Shown piece after piece: positions 1-6,722 of a DNA stretch of 8,726 nt (the stretch's first letter is position 1; each line of letters starts with the position of its first letter). The stretch is from Verrucomicrobiota bacterium (GTDB taxonomy: Bacteria; Verrucomicrobiota; Verrucomicrobiia; Verrucomicrobiales; Verrucomicrobiaceae): NCBI GenBank assembly GCA_021413535.1, contig JAIOQF010000062.1, forward strand, positions 1 through 8,726, given 5' to 3'. The translations under genes and the position numbers were made by a program. The notes beneath the pieces were generated by a model. The model worked only from the letters and a program-made list of their open reading frames with translations. It had not been told where the DNA came from and did no database searches.

Positions 1-1454
1 GCCTTGCCGTCGCCGTCGGTATCGCGGATGAACCACATGTCTGGCGATTGCATGACGAGCGCGCCATCCTTATACAATTGAAAACCGGTCGGGCAGTTGA
101 GACCGTCGGCATAAGTGGTGCATTTGGCAAATTTGCCGGTCTTCGGGTCGATATCGAACACCAGCAGTTTGTCGAAGTTAGTCGTCGTCGGCGTCGTCTC
201 GGGATAAGTCGGCCAGGCGGAAATCCAGAGCCGGCCCCGCGTGTCGAAATTCATCTGCACTGGATTCACCAGTTCAGGAAACTCTTTCTCGGAGGCGATG
301 AATTCGACTTTGCAGCCTTCGGGCACGGTGAGATATTTCAGCGCCTCTGCGCCATCGAGGTAGGGCACCGCATCTTTGCGGTTCGGGGGAGTGAGTTGCA
401 CCGGCGGCAGGTTGTCGTCCTTCACGATGTAATTTTTACCTTGGGCGACGGCCCACACGGCCTGATCGCGGTTTGCCACCTTGACGTCGCGCTGCGCCAT
501 TTCCTGGCCCAGGACGGTGGCGTTGTCGACGCCCTCGTATTTGATGCGCGAGCGCTGACCGTAGATGTTGAACTGATCCACGGTGCGGTAGCGGTGATGC
601 CACTGGACATTTTTCTCCAGAACGGCCTGACGGATTTTCTCGACGGAAGGCAGATCTGTCTTGGGCGCTTCCTTGCCGAAAACTGCCTTGAACTGCACCG
701 GGGCGAGCATTTTGTCGCCTTCCTCATTCAAGTGAATGCCGTTGATGGTGAGCGGGCGTGAGTATTGTGCGTAAAGCTTTTGTGATTCTGTGAACAGATC
801 AACAAAGGGGATGTTGTTCGCCTTGGCCACTTCGGCCATGGCTTTAGAGTAGAGTTCGAGGTTTTTGTTGTTGGAAGAACCGTCTGGGAAGTCGACCGGA
901 TCTTTCAGGTTCTCGTGCGCGATGGGCGAGAACAGCACGATTTTGGGTTTTCCCTTTCCGTAGTCCGCGTTGAGCTGCGTTTTCAGATATTCATTGAGCG
1001 CATTTTTGAAATTTTCGAGGCCGGCCTCTCCTTTGAACGATTCATTGAAGCCCCAGTAGGCCAGAATCACATTCGCATGGAAGTCTGCGCCAGAGTGGTA
1101 AATAACTTCGGCTTTGCCGCCCTTCCCAAGATATTGAGCTGAACCGGCATCAGGCTGGACACCGCCCTTGGTTAGCAAGCCGGGCTTCATATTCAGGAAA
1201 TATTCCGTTGGCGGCACATCATCGCTGCGGGGATGGACATTCACTTCATCCGTTGCAAAGCCGAGGTTCCGCACCTTAAGCTCCAGATTGGGATTGGCTT
1301 GGTGGATCAGTGCCTCCAGCCATGCGTGGTGCTGCTGGCGGTCCGCCAGTCCACTGCCAACGATCGCGATGTTATCGCCTTTGTGAAGTTCCAGCTGAGC
1401 TTGCACCGGTGTGATGAAAGCGATGAGCGCGAGGAGAAGGGAGAGTCTTTTCAT
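1..1454 (-). CDS. SGNH-like domain fused to PVC-type propeller protein (partial, 3' end off window)
   Basis: The reading frame is open from an ATG at 1454 to the left edge: 484 codons, no stop, C-terminus missing. Residues 1-19 form a signal peptide (MKRLSLLLALIAFITPVQA), so the product should be exported. Residues about 26-260 follow an SGNH/GDSL hydrolase layout. Block I reads GSGLAD (33-38), where the family has GDSxxD. Block III is GFNES with Asn137, and block V is NGIH (238-241), where the family has DxxH. The nucleophile Ser and catalytic Asp are therefore not in their usual places. From about residue 373 the sequence (LTVPEGCKVEFIASE, then GRLWIS, and DTDGDGK at the edge) resembles the propeller start of PVC-type membrane-bound dehydrogenase/heme-binding proteins (TIGR02604-like). 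In that family HEAT repeats and a CxxCH cytochrome domain commonly follow, but they would lie outside this window. No Shine-Dalgarno precedes the start. Family assignment is from remembered motifs; substrate unknown. Confidence 0.85.
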   Translation of the reverse strand, partial: MKRLSLLLALIAFITPVQAQLELHKGDNIAIVGSGLADRQQHHAWLEALIHQANPNLELKVRNLGFATDEVNVHPRSDDVPPTEYFLNMKPGLLTKGGVQPDAGSAQYLGKGGKAEVIYHSGADFHANVILAYWGFNESFKGEAGLENFKNALNEYLKTQLNADYGKGKPKIVLFSPIAHENLKDPVDFPDGSSNNKNLELYSKAMAEVAKANNIPFVDLFTESQKLYAQYSRPLTINGIHLNEEGDKMLAPVQFKAVFGKEAPKTDLPSVEKIRQAVLEKNVQWHHRYRTVDQFNIYGQRSRIKYEGVDNATVLGQEMAQRDVKVANRDQAVWAVAQGKNYIVKDDNLPPVQLTPPNRKDAVPYLDGAEALKYLTVPEGCKVEFIASEKEFPELVNPVQMNFDTRGRLWISAWPTYPETTPTTTNFDKLLVFDIDPKTGKFAKCTTYADGLNCPTGFQLYKDGALVMQSPDMWFIRDTDGDGK

Positions 1455-1462
1455 GGGGAAGT

Positions 1463-1468
1463 ATTATC
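1463..1468 (-). promoter_or_regulatory. Possible -10 element, near-leaderless start
   Basis: On the minus strand the hexamer GATAAT lies 8 nt before the ATG at 1454. It differs from TATAAT at one position. Transcription about 7 nt downstream would begin almost at the ATG, which would fit the lack of a Shine-Dalgarno sequence. No good -35 box is found at 16-18 nt, so this is only a candidate. Confidence 0.25.
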
Positions 1469-1620
1469 GGATTTGAGAGATGGATCGAGAATACGCAGAT
1501 GCAAGCGCTGTTCTCGCAATGACTTTTTAAATCGACGTTCTTAATGAGCTTGCCGTTGTCATGGAGTATTTGGAGTATTTGCTGAACTGCGGTCAGTAGG
1601 GTAATCACCGGTGGTGCGGC

Positions 1621-1655
1621 GCTCCGTTATGTCGGAGCCATGCGATAATGCATGG
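1621..1655. repeat. Two abutting 6-bp hairpins
   Basis: GCTCCG (1621-1626) pairs perfectly with CGGAGC (1633-1638) across the 6-nt loop TTATGT. CCATGC (1638-1643) pairs perfectly with GCATGG (1650-1655) across the 6-nt loop GATAAT. The hairpins have the same geometry and share base 1638. They lie about 46 nt past the SGNH hydrolase stop on the minus strand. No T-tract follows, so a classical intrinsic terminator is not supported. They may instead act as a 3'-end or processing structure, or as a protein site. Confidence 0.5.
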
Positions 1656-1701
1656 AAGAAGGAAGATCGGTTTTGTGAATGAATGATTACGCTGAAGGCG
1701 A

Positions 1702-2379
1702 TCATTTATTCCCCAAAAACTTCTGCACGATTCGCGTCCGTATCTTATAGCCCTCGGCATTGTTGTGAAGCTTGTCCTCGACGTAGAGTGCGTCGTTTGG
1801 TTTGCCATCGGAACCGATGAAGTCCTGCCACATGGGGATGAAGACCATGTTTTTGTCCTTTGAGATGAATTCTTTCACGAGTTGATTGAGCCGCTGTTGC
1901 TGGTCGCGCTGCTCCCAACGTTTTGAACTCGGAGCCTGTTCGATGAATAGGATGCGAACGCCGGGCAGTGCGGCGCGCACTTTGGCGACGAACGCCTCGA
2001 AATCTTTCGCAACTTTCTCCGGTGATTTGCCGGCGTTGATGTCATTCCCGCCGGACTGAAACACGATGATCTTTGGTCGGTAGGGAATCACGATGCGATC
2101 CGCGAAATACGTTGCGTCTTCGATCTGCGAACCTCCGAAGCCGCGATTGAAAACCGGGAGTCCTGAAAAATCTTCAGCGAGCGTTGTCCAGCGCGCGATG
2201 CCGGATGCACCGATGAACTCGATGCCGCCCGCAGGTGGTGGCGATTTCTTGTCGGCTGTCTCGAATGCGGCAATGGCTTTCTCCCATTTTTGACTGGGAT
2301 GCGCGAGTGCAGGCCTGTCATCACTCCAAAGCGGAGACGTGAATGCGGCGAATAAAAAGATCGGGAGCAGATGTTTCAT
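1702..2379 (-). CDS. Exported SGNH/GDSL hydrolase
   Basis: A 225-residue protein of the SGNH hydrolase superfamily, probably an esterase or acylhydrolase; acetyl-ester removal from carbohydrate is common in this group, but the substrate is not readable here. The ATG at 2379 is chosen because it starts directly on a signal peptide (MKHLLPIFLFAAFTSPLWS); an in-frame TTG at 2412 would add 11 charged residues in front of it. The catalytic blocks are complete: FIGAS with nucleophile Ser59, NRGFGGSQ (78-85, block II oxyanion Gly), SGGND with Asn112 (block III), and DKLH with Asp202 and His205 (block V). Length is normal for a single-domain member. GGGAAAG about 13 nt upstream is a weak ribosome-binding candidate. 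The start lies only 45 nt after the tRNA-Ala 3' end on the same strand, so shared transcription is possible. Confidence 0.9.
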   Translation of the reverse strand: MKHLLPIFLFAAFTSPLWSDDRPALAHPSQKWEKAIAAFETADKKSPPPAGGIEFIGASGIARWTTLAEDFSGLPVFNRGFGGSQIEDATYFADRIVIPYRPKIIVFQSGGNDINAGKSPEKVAKDFEAFVAKVRAALPGVRILFIEQAPSSKRWEQRDQQQRLNQLVKEFISKDKNMVFIPMWQDFIGSDGKPNDALYVEDKLHNNAEGYKIRTRIVQKFLGNK

Positions 2380-2387
2380 GCGCCATC

Positions 2388-2423
2388 TTTCCCGCAATCG
2401 CTGAATCTGCAACTAACGGGAAA
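2388..2423. repeat. Inverted repeat between tRNA-Ala and SGNH gene
   Basis: TTTCCCG (2388-2394) and CGGGAAA (2417-2423) are perfect 7-bp complements around a 22-nt loop. Reading the minus strand, the first arm begins right after the tRNA 3' end with TTTT. The second arm covers the GGGAAA that would serve as ribosome-binding site of the SGNH gene. It could be a weak tRNA terminator or could occlude the start site in a joint transcript. Confidence 0.4.
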
Positions 2424-2424
2424 A

Positions 2425-2500
2425 TGGTGGAGGCAAGGAGATTCGAACTCCTGACCTTCTGAATGCAAATCAGACGCTCTACCAACTGAGCTATGCCCCC
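2425..2500 (-). tRNA. tRNA-Ala (anticodon UGC)
   Basis: The minus strand folds into a complete 76-nt cloverleaf. The acceptor stem is GGGGGCA paired with TGCCTCC, with G3 opposite T70, the wobble pair recognised by alanyl-tRNA synthetase. The D arm is GCTC/GAGC. The anticodon stem is TCTGA/TCAGA with loop TTTGCAT, giving anticodon TGC (34-36). The T arm is AGGAG TTCGAAT CTCCT. The discriminator is A and CCA is encoded in the DNA (2427-2425). No sign of decay. It stands alone rather than in an rRNA operon, between the ThuA-like gene and the SGNH hydrolase gene. Confidence 0.97.
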
Positions 2501-2567
2501 CATTTCACGGGGTAATGAAAACATCATCGACCCGGCGAGCGTGTTTCTTCCACTGTGAGACGCGGTT

Positions 2568-2573
2568 TGTCAA
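2568..2573 (-). promoter_or_regulatory. Possible -35 box for tRNA-Ala
   Basis: A perfect TTGACA occurs on the minus strand 67 nt before the tRNA. The hexamers at the expected -10 spacing (GAAGAA or AAGAAA) match TATAAT poorly, so promoter status is uncertain. No other strong candidate lies between the ThuA-like gene and the tRNA. Confidence 0.25.
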
Positions 2574-2608
2574 GCGAACGTGACGAGGCGGCACGTTGAG
2601 AGACTGCT

Positions 2609-3631
2609 TCACTTCTTCATCTTCGGCGGCGCGGTCGGTGCCGGCGTCGTGGCCTTGCCGAGGGCAAAATCTTCGGGCTTCTTGCCATGATTGTAGGCGC
2701 CGGCGCTGTAAAAAGTTGGCTCGTAGGGATCCACGAAGCTGACGTCGGCCTTCTTCGGCACTTCGAGACCGAGGCTCCAAAATACTCCGTTCACCACCAG
2801 ACGGCGCAGACCTTCGTTGGTCAGATCGCTGGCCGCGCCCATGGTGGTGCAGAGCGTGCGGCGAGTCTTGCCGCCGTCGATCTTCATCTCCCGCGTCCAG
2901 GCGATGGGCATCATGGGATCATTGATGCCCTGTTCTTGTTTGTCGGTGGAGCGCTTCTTTTTGTAATCGGCCGGTTCGTCCGTGGGGTTCATGCCCTTTA
3001 ACACCTGGCCTCGTAGGAGAATCTTCGCATCCGCCGCAGGATAGGCTTCATAAACATCCGTCGTGCCAAAGATGTCGCTCACGCCATTGAGGATGGCTTC
3101 ATCTTTTGCACTGGCTTCGATGATGCCCCTGGTGGCCTCATGTTTGTGGCTGCCCCAGTGGTTCACCCACTGCTCACCCAGCACCTCCTTGCCGAACTTG
3201 CCCAGATCCTTGTCCTTGAAGGCGTGAGTGCTGGTGCGCAGACCGATGATGGGCACCCCGCGTGCCAAGGCATCGGTGAAATGCTTTCGGACATCGTCCG
3301 GGTATTGGCGAAAACGAATCGACATGATGATCGCGTCTGCGGAATCGAGCGCCTCGGGATAACTGAGCCCGGTTTGGTTGTCGGGATTGATGGTGCCGTC
3401 AGCGTTCAATGAAAAGCACACGGTGCAGCGGAAGCCATGGCGCTCGCTGAGAATCTTCGCCAGCATCGGCATGGCTTCCTCGCTGCGATATTCCTCATCA
3501 CCGGCCATGAGGACAATGTGGAGACCTTTGCCGGGCCCGTTTTTTCCTTCAAAAACAAGATGATCCGCAGCGCGGGCAGTGGTGCTGGTGCCGAGAGCGA
3601 ACGCAAGGGCGAGTAATACGGTGAGTTTCAT
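2609..3631 (-). CDS. Exported ThuA-like domain protein
   Basis: A 340-residue protein. Residues 1-21 are a signal peptide (MKLTVLLALAFALGTSTTAR, then A before ADHL), so export is expected. Residues about 35-300 form a ThuA-like fold (class I glutamine amidotransferase-like, PF06283 type). It opens with LHIVLMAGDEEYRSEE, has SADAIIMSIRFRQYP and GVPIIGLRTSTHAF in the middle, and closes with TTMGAASDLTNEGLRRLVVN before GVFWSLGLEVP, all typical of ThuA-like proteins in Verrucomicrobiota and Planctomycetes. The C-terminal tail is Pro/Lys-rich (about 325-340). ThuA is linked to 3-keto-disaccharide (trehalose/sucrose) utilisation in rhizobia, but most members have no known reaction, so the substrate here is open. 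It is divergent from a second ThuA-like gene. No Shine-Dalgarno is visible before the ATG. Confidence 0.88.
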   Translation of the reverse strand: MKLTVLLALAFALGTSTTARAADHLVFEGKNGPGKGLHIVLMAGDEEYRSEEAMPMLAKILSERHGFRCTVCFSLNADGTINPDNQTGLSYPEALDSADAIIMSIRFRQYPDDVRKHFTDALARGVPIIGLRTSTHAFKDKDLGKFGKEVLGEQWVNHWGSHKHEATRGIIEASAKDEAILNGVSDIFGTTDVYEAYPAADAKILLRGQVLKGMNPTDEPADYKKKRSTDKQEQGINDPMMPIAWTREMKIDGGKTRRTLCTTMGAASDLTNEGLRRLVVNGVFWSLGLEVPKKADVSFVDPYEPTFYSAGAYNHGKKPEDFALGKATTPAPTAPPKMKK

Positions 3632-3834
3632 AAGTTGGAGATACGTTGACGGGAGCTGTTTCTTTGCGGGGAAGTTGCCTTGACCTCATAGCCTTGTTTA
3701 GCAAAGACGCATCCAAATTTTCCGGGCAGATGAATTGCCAGTCTGAATCATGCCGGGCATGGGCAATGTGCGGGCCAGGACAAGCCGGGCGTAATTTTAC
3801 TGGCGTGGAGATGGGATGCGCTGTATTCGCTGGC
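3632..3834. promoter_or_regulatory. Shared control region of divergent ThuA genes
   Basis: These 203 bp separate the starts of two divergently transcribed ThuA-like genes. They contain a perfect 13-bp palindrome CATGCCGGGCATG (3749-3761) nested in a wider pair ATTGCC (3734-3739)/GGCAAT (3762-3767). Three CCGGGC copies lie at 3722, 3753 and 3785, spaced 31 and 32 bp, about three helical turns. The symmetry suggests regulator binding sites, but no known operator is recognised. A TTGACC at 3680 has no good -10 partner. Confidence 0.4.
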
Positions 3835-4761
3835 ATGATCAGAAAATTCATCACTGGACTTAGCGTCACCCTGCTTTCTGCGACCATTCTCCTGGCGGCG
3901 GACGCTGCGCCCAAGCGCAAGATACTGTTCTTTACCAAATCATCGGCTTTCGAGCATACCGTCATTTCGTGGAAGAAAGGCCAGCCCAGTTGGGCAGAGA
4001 AAAAACTTTTGGAACTTGGCGGCAAAAACAACTGGGAGTTCACTTTCCTGAAAGATGGAACGAACTTCAACAAAGCTTATCTCGCGCAATTTGACGCCGT
4101 CTTTTTTTACACCACGGGTGATCTGACCACTCCGGGCACCGATGCCCAGCCGGGAATACCGCCGGATGGCAAGCAGGCGCTGATCGACTATGTGCGCAGT
4201 GGAAAGGGATTCATCGGCACGCACTCCGCCAGCGACACCTTTCATACAAACAATGAATCAGCGAAGGGCCCTGATCGTTATTTGAATCACGGCGATAAAG
4301 CAGATCCTTATGTGCGCATGCTGGGCGGTGAATTTATCAAACACGGCGCGCAGCAGGAGGCGCGGAATAAAGTCATCGATCCGAAGTTTCCCGGCTTTGA
4401 GAAGGTTGGCGCCGAGTTCAGCTTCCAGGAAGAATGGTATTCGCTGAAGGACTTCACGCCTGACATACATGTGCTCACCGTCATCGATGCACCCTCGATG
4501 AAAGGCGAAGAATACAAACGTCCGCCGTATCCGAACACCTGGGCACGCCAAGAAGGCGGGGGTCGCGTATTCTTTACCTCGATGGGCCATCGCGAAGACG
4601 TCTGGACCAATCCCACGTTTCAGGAAATTCTTGTCGGCGGCATCAAGTGGGCGCTCGGTGATGTGAAGGCGGACGTTACACCGAACATCAAGACCGCTGC
4701 GCCCGACGCCTATACGAATCCACCTTTCAACGAGGCCAAACCCAAGAAGCCCAAGCAGTAA
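3835..4761 (+). CDS. Second exported ThuA-like (trehalose utilisation family) protein
   Basis: A 308-residue protein from the ATG at 3835. This start is chosen because it opens directly on a signal peptide (MIRKFITGLSVTLLSATILL, then AADAAP). The frame is open back to 3646, but the added residues look non-coding; the ATG at 3811 is a possible alternative. The ThuA domain runs from KRKILFFTKSSAFEH (27-41) to the end of the fold. It includes AVFFYTTGDLTTPG, GFIGTHSASDTFH (His130), and the closing pattern NTWARQEGGGRVFFTSMGHR followed by GGIKWALGD. The Lys/Pro-rich tail resembles that of the divergent ThuA-like protein, but the two domains differ clearly, so this is not a recent duplication. A metallophosphoesterase gene follows after 28 nt, probably in the same transcript. 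Reaction unknown; a role in exported sugar-derivative breakdown is inferred from family and context. Confidence 0.88.
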   Translation: MIRKFITGLSVTLLSATILLAADAAPKRKILFFTKSSAFEHTVISWKKGQPSWAEKKLLELGGKNNWEFTFLKDGTNFNKAYLAQFDAVFFYTTGDLTTPGTDAQPGIPPDGKQALIDYVRSGKGFIGTHSASDTFHTNNESAKGPDRYLNHGDKADPYVRMLGGEFIKHGAQQEARNKVIDPKFPGFEKVGAEFSFQEEWYSLKDFTPDIHVLTVIDAPSMKGEEYKRPPYPNTWARQEGGGRVFFTSMGHREDVWTNPTFQEILVGGIKWALGDVKADVTPNIKTAAPDAYTNPPFNEAKPKKPKQ

Positions 4762-4789
4762 AAGCAGCGCCGCCTTGTCCTGAAGTTTT

Positions 4790-5590
4790 ATGTCAATGCG
4801 CCTCTCGATAATCTGGCTCGCCGCAGATGTGGAGTGGAAGGTCGCCCAAGAAGCATTTGCCCGCATCGATGGCCAGGTTCCCTATGCGCTCGCACCTGGA
4901 AACCACGATTATGGCGGAAGATTGCAAATACTCTCTCACCGTTCTCCGTTCAGCAATTTTTTTCCGGTCACTCACTTTCAAAAAATGCCGACTTTCGGCG
5001 GAGTGTATGACCAGCAGCCTGAAATGGCGGATAATCAGTTTCACACTTTTGAAGCCGGCGGCCGCAAGTGGCTTGTTGTTGCCTTGGAATTCGGACCGCG
5101 CAATGACGTGCTGCGCTGGGCCAACGAAGTAATCTCGCGTCACCCGGCCCATACGGCCATCATCATCACTCACGCTTATCTTGAGCCAAAAACGAACCAA
5201 AGGATTGACGAAGCCACTGGCTATGGCGGTAAATCGAAAGCCGCTTCGGCGGGCGAGGCGCCTGCCGAAGTGCCCGATCTGAATCTCGGAGTGGGAATTT
5301 GGAATAAACTGGCATCACAGCACCCCAACGTCGCTCTGGTGATGTGCGGACACGCCTGCTACACAAGCCACAAGACTGCGGAGGGCAAGGCGGGCAACCT
5401 CGTTCACGAGGTGGTGGTCGATTATCAGAAAGACGTGAACGGTGGCAACGGCTGGATGCGGCTTCTGCAATTCCTCCCGGATGGGAAAACCGTGCGCAGT
5501 CGCGATTTCTCGCCGTTGCTGAACGAAACCTGCACGATGCCGGACCGAACTTATGACATGGAACTGATCGGCATCCATCGTGCGAAATAG
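4790..5590 (+). CDS. N-terminally truncated calcineurin-like metallophosphoesterase
   Basis: The open frame encodes 266 residues matching the middle and C-terminus of an exported calcineurin-like phosphoesterase family. Recognisable family similarity starts near residue 13 (VEWKVAQEAF). APGNHD follows (metal ligands Asn38 and His39), then ITHAYL (His128), MCGH (His188), and VNGGNGWMRLLQFLP near the end. The DxH and GDxxD motifs, which supply the first metal ligands and normally lie about 40-90 residues upstream of GNHD, are absent, as is a signal peptide. Only 28 nt separate this ATG from the ThuA stop, so the missing part is not just upstream in another frame. An in-frame TGA at 4781 also blocks extension. 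The simplest reading is a deletion that removed the promoter-proximal third, leaving a probably inactive remnant. The frame is otherwise intact, so the loss may be recent or the product may retain a non-catalytic role. Confidence 0.8.
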   Translation: MSMRLSIIWLAADVEWKVAQEAFARIDGQVPYALAPGNHDYGGRLQILSHRSPFSNFFPVTHFQKMPTFGGVYDQQPEMADNQFHTFEAGGRKWLVVALEFGPRNDVLRWANEVISRHPAHTAIIITHAYLEPKTNQRIDEATGYGGKSKAASAGEAPAEVPDLNLGVGIWNKLASQHPNVALVMCGHACYTSHKTAEGKAGNLVHEVVVDYQKDVNGGNGWMRLLQFLPDGKTVRSRDFSPLLNETCTMPDRTYDMELIGIHRAK

Positions 5591-5652
5591 CAGCTGGATG
5601 GGACAGTAGTCTTGCGTCAGCGACGATTATCCTGCATCATCACCGCAAACGT

Positions 5653-6711
5653 ATGTCCAATACCGCTAAACTTCCACCACTCCGCAGCACCCAGGACTTG
5701 GAGCGTTTGCTGGAATTTGAATTTGTCCGAGCCACGGAAAACGCTGCGCTCAAGGCCATCTCTTGGCTGGGTCGTGGTGAAAAAGAACTGGCAGACGCAG
5801 CCGCCTGCGCAGCCATCCGGGGTGTCTTTGATATCCTCGACATTCGCGGCGAAGTCGTCATCGGCGAAGGCATCAAGGACAATGCGCCTGGTATTTTTAT
5901 CGGCGAGCGTCTCGGTATCTGGAGCGACGGCGCGCCGCATTTCAACATTGCACTCGATCCGATCGATGGCACTTCGAACATTGCCAAGGGCCTGCCCAAC
6001 GCCGTTTCCGTCATTGCTGCCGCGCAGGTTCCCGACGGTGCGCCCAGCGCCATGTTGAACATCCCCAGCTTTTACTCGCATAAAATCGCCTACGGCCCTT
6101 TGGTAAAACACGCCCTGAAAAATATTGGCAATCCCTGTCTGCTGGATTTGCCGCTGCGCGAAGTGCTGGGAATCGTCGCCGCCGCGCTCGACAAAAATGT
6201 GTGCGATATCGTCGTGGTCACCATGGACCGCCCGCGCCATGCCGACATCGTGAAGCAGGTGCGCGCCGCCGGCGCTGCGCTGCGCATGATTACCGATGGC
6301 GACATCACCGCCGCGCTCGCGCCCTCGTGGCCGGGAACCGGCGTGGATTTGTATGTCGGCTTCGGTGGATCGCCCGAAGGCGTGCTCGCGGCCGCAGCCT
6401 TGAAGTGCCTCGGCGGCGACATGCAATTGCGCATGTGGTTTCACAACGAAGAACATCGCGCGGAAGTCGCGGCCATGGGTGTCGCCGGAGACTTGACGCG
6501 AGTGTTTCAATCAGATGATCTGGTCATTGGCGAGAGTGCTTTGTTTTGTGCCACCGGCATCAGCGACAGTCCGCTGCTTCCCGGTGTGAAGATCACCGGG
6601 CACCGTGCCGAGACGCACTCGCTCCTCATGCGCGCCCGCAGTGGCACGGTGCGGCATATTCAGGCGGTGCATCGCTTGGACCGCAAAGTGGTGCCGGTGC
6701 GGAAAGCGTGA
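5653..6711 (+). CDS. glpX: Class II fructose-1,6-bisphosphatase
   Basis: A 352-residue GlpX-family enzyme (E. coli GlpX has 336), predicted to hydrolyse fructose 1,6-bisphosphate, and perhaps sedoheptulose 1,7-bisphosphate, in the cytoplasm. Conserved landmarks by E. coli numbering are: WLGRGEKELAD with Asp48 (= D33), IGEG with Glu72 (= E57), DPIDGT with Asp102 (= D85) and Asp105 where E. coli has Glu88, DRPRH, TDGD with Asp217 (= D188), and GGSPEGVLAAAA with Glu242 (= E213). The segment after GEG is IKDNAP rather than EIDEAP. A region of about ten residues after the CLGGDM segment is shorter than in E. coli, and there is an N-terminal extension of about 18 residues. The start has no Shine-Dalgarno. 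It follows the metallophosphoesterase remnant by 62 bp and may share its transcript. Confidence 0.93.
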   Translation: MSNTAKLPPLRSTQDLERLLEFEFVRATENAALKAISWLGRGEKELADAAACAAIRGVFDILDIRGEVVIGEGIKDNAPGIFIGERLGIWSDGAPHFNIALDPIDGTSNIAKGLPNAVSVIAAAQVPDGAPSAMLNIPSFYSHKIAYGPLVKHALKNIGNPCLLDLPLREVLGIVAAALDKNVCDIVVVTMDRPRHADIVKQVRAAGAALRMITDGDITAALAPSWPGTGVDLYVGFGGSPEGVLAAAALKCLGGDMQLRMWFHNEEHRAEVAAMGVAGDLTRVFQSDDLVIGESALFCATGISDSPLLPGVKITGHRAETHSLLMRARSGTVRHIQAVHRLDRKVVPVRKA

Positions 6712-6722
6712 GGGCGCAAATA

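Larger units (their letters stand above)
1455..1701. other. Intergenic region, no gene seen
   Basis: These 247 bp separate the stop of the SGNH hydrolase gene from the start of the SGNH-like/PVC gene, both on the minus strand. They contain two abutting hairpins (1621-1655), an 8-bp palindrome CACCGGTG (1606-1613), a two-copy 9-bp tandem repeat TGGAGTATT (1562-1579), and a -10-like hexamer close to the downstream start. Short open frames exist, but none has a plausible start or a recognisable protein. Confidence 0.6.

Noticed and set aside
48..761. Plus-strand open frame of 237 codons
   Set aside because: It is antisense to the SGNH-like/PVC-propeller gene, which is open through the entire stretch with family motifs and a signal peptide.
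1562..1579. Tandem 9-bp repeat TGGAGTATT, two copies
   Set aside because: Only two copies, with no related copy nearby; too small to call a functional repeat.
2380..2412. TTG start at 2412 for the SGNH hydrolase
   Set aside because: It would place 11 mostly charged residues before the signal peptide and begin within the hairpin loop, 12 nt from the tRNA end.
2425..2500. tRNA 3' end as an integration (attachment) site
   Set aside because: No integrase gene and no duplicated tRNA 3' fragment were found in the window.
3646..3834. Upstream extension of the second ThuA gene (start at 3646)
   Set aside because: The 63 extra residues do not resemble a ThuA N-terminus and would bury a good signal peptide. 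The palindromic motifs here fit a control region better.
5617..6510. Long open frame (297 codons) on the minus strand
   Set aside because: It lies opposite glpX, whose motifs are unmistakable. The antisense peptide has no recognisable domain and owes its length to the codon bias of glpX.
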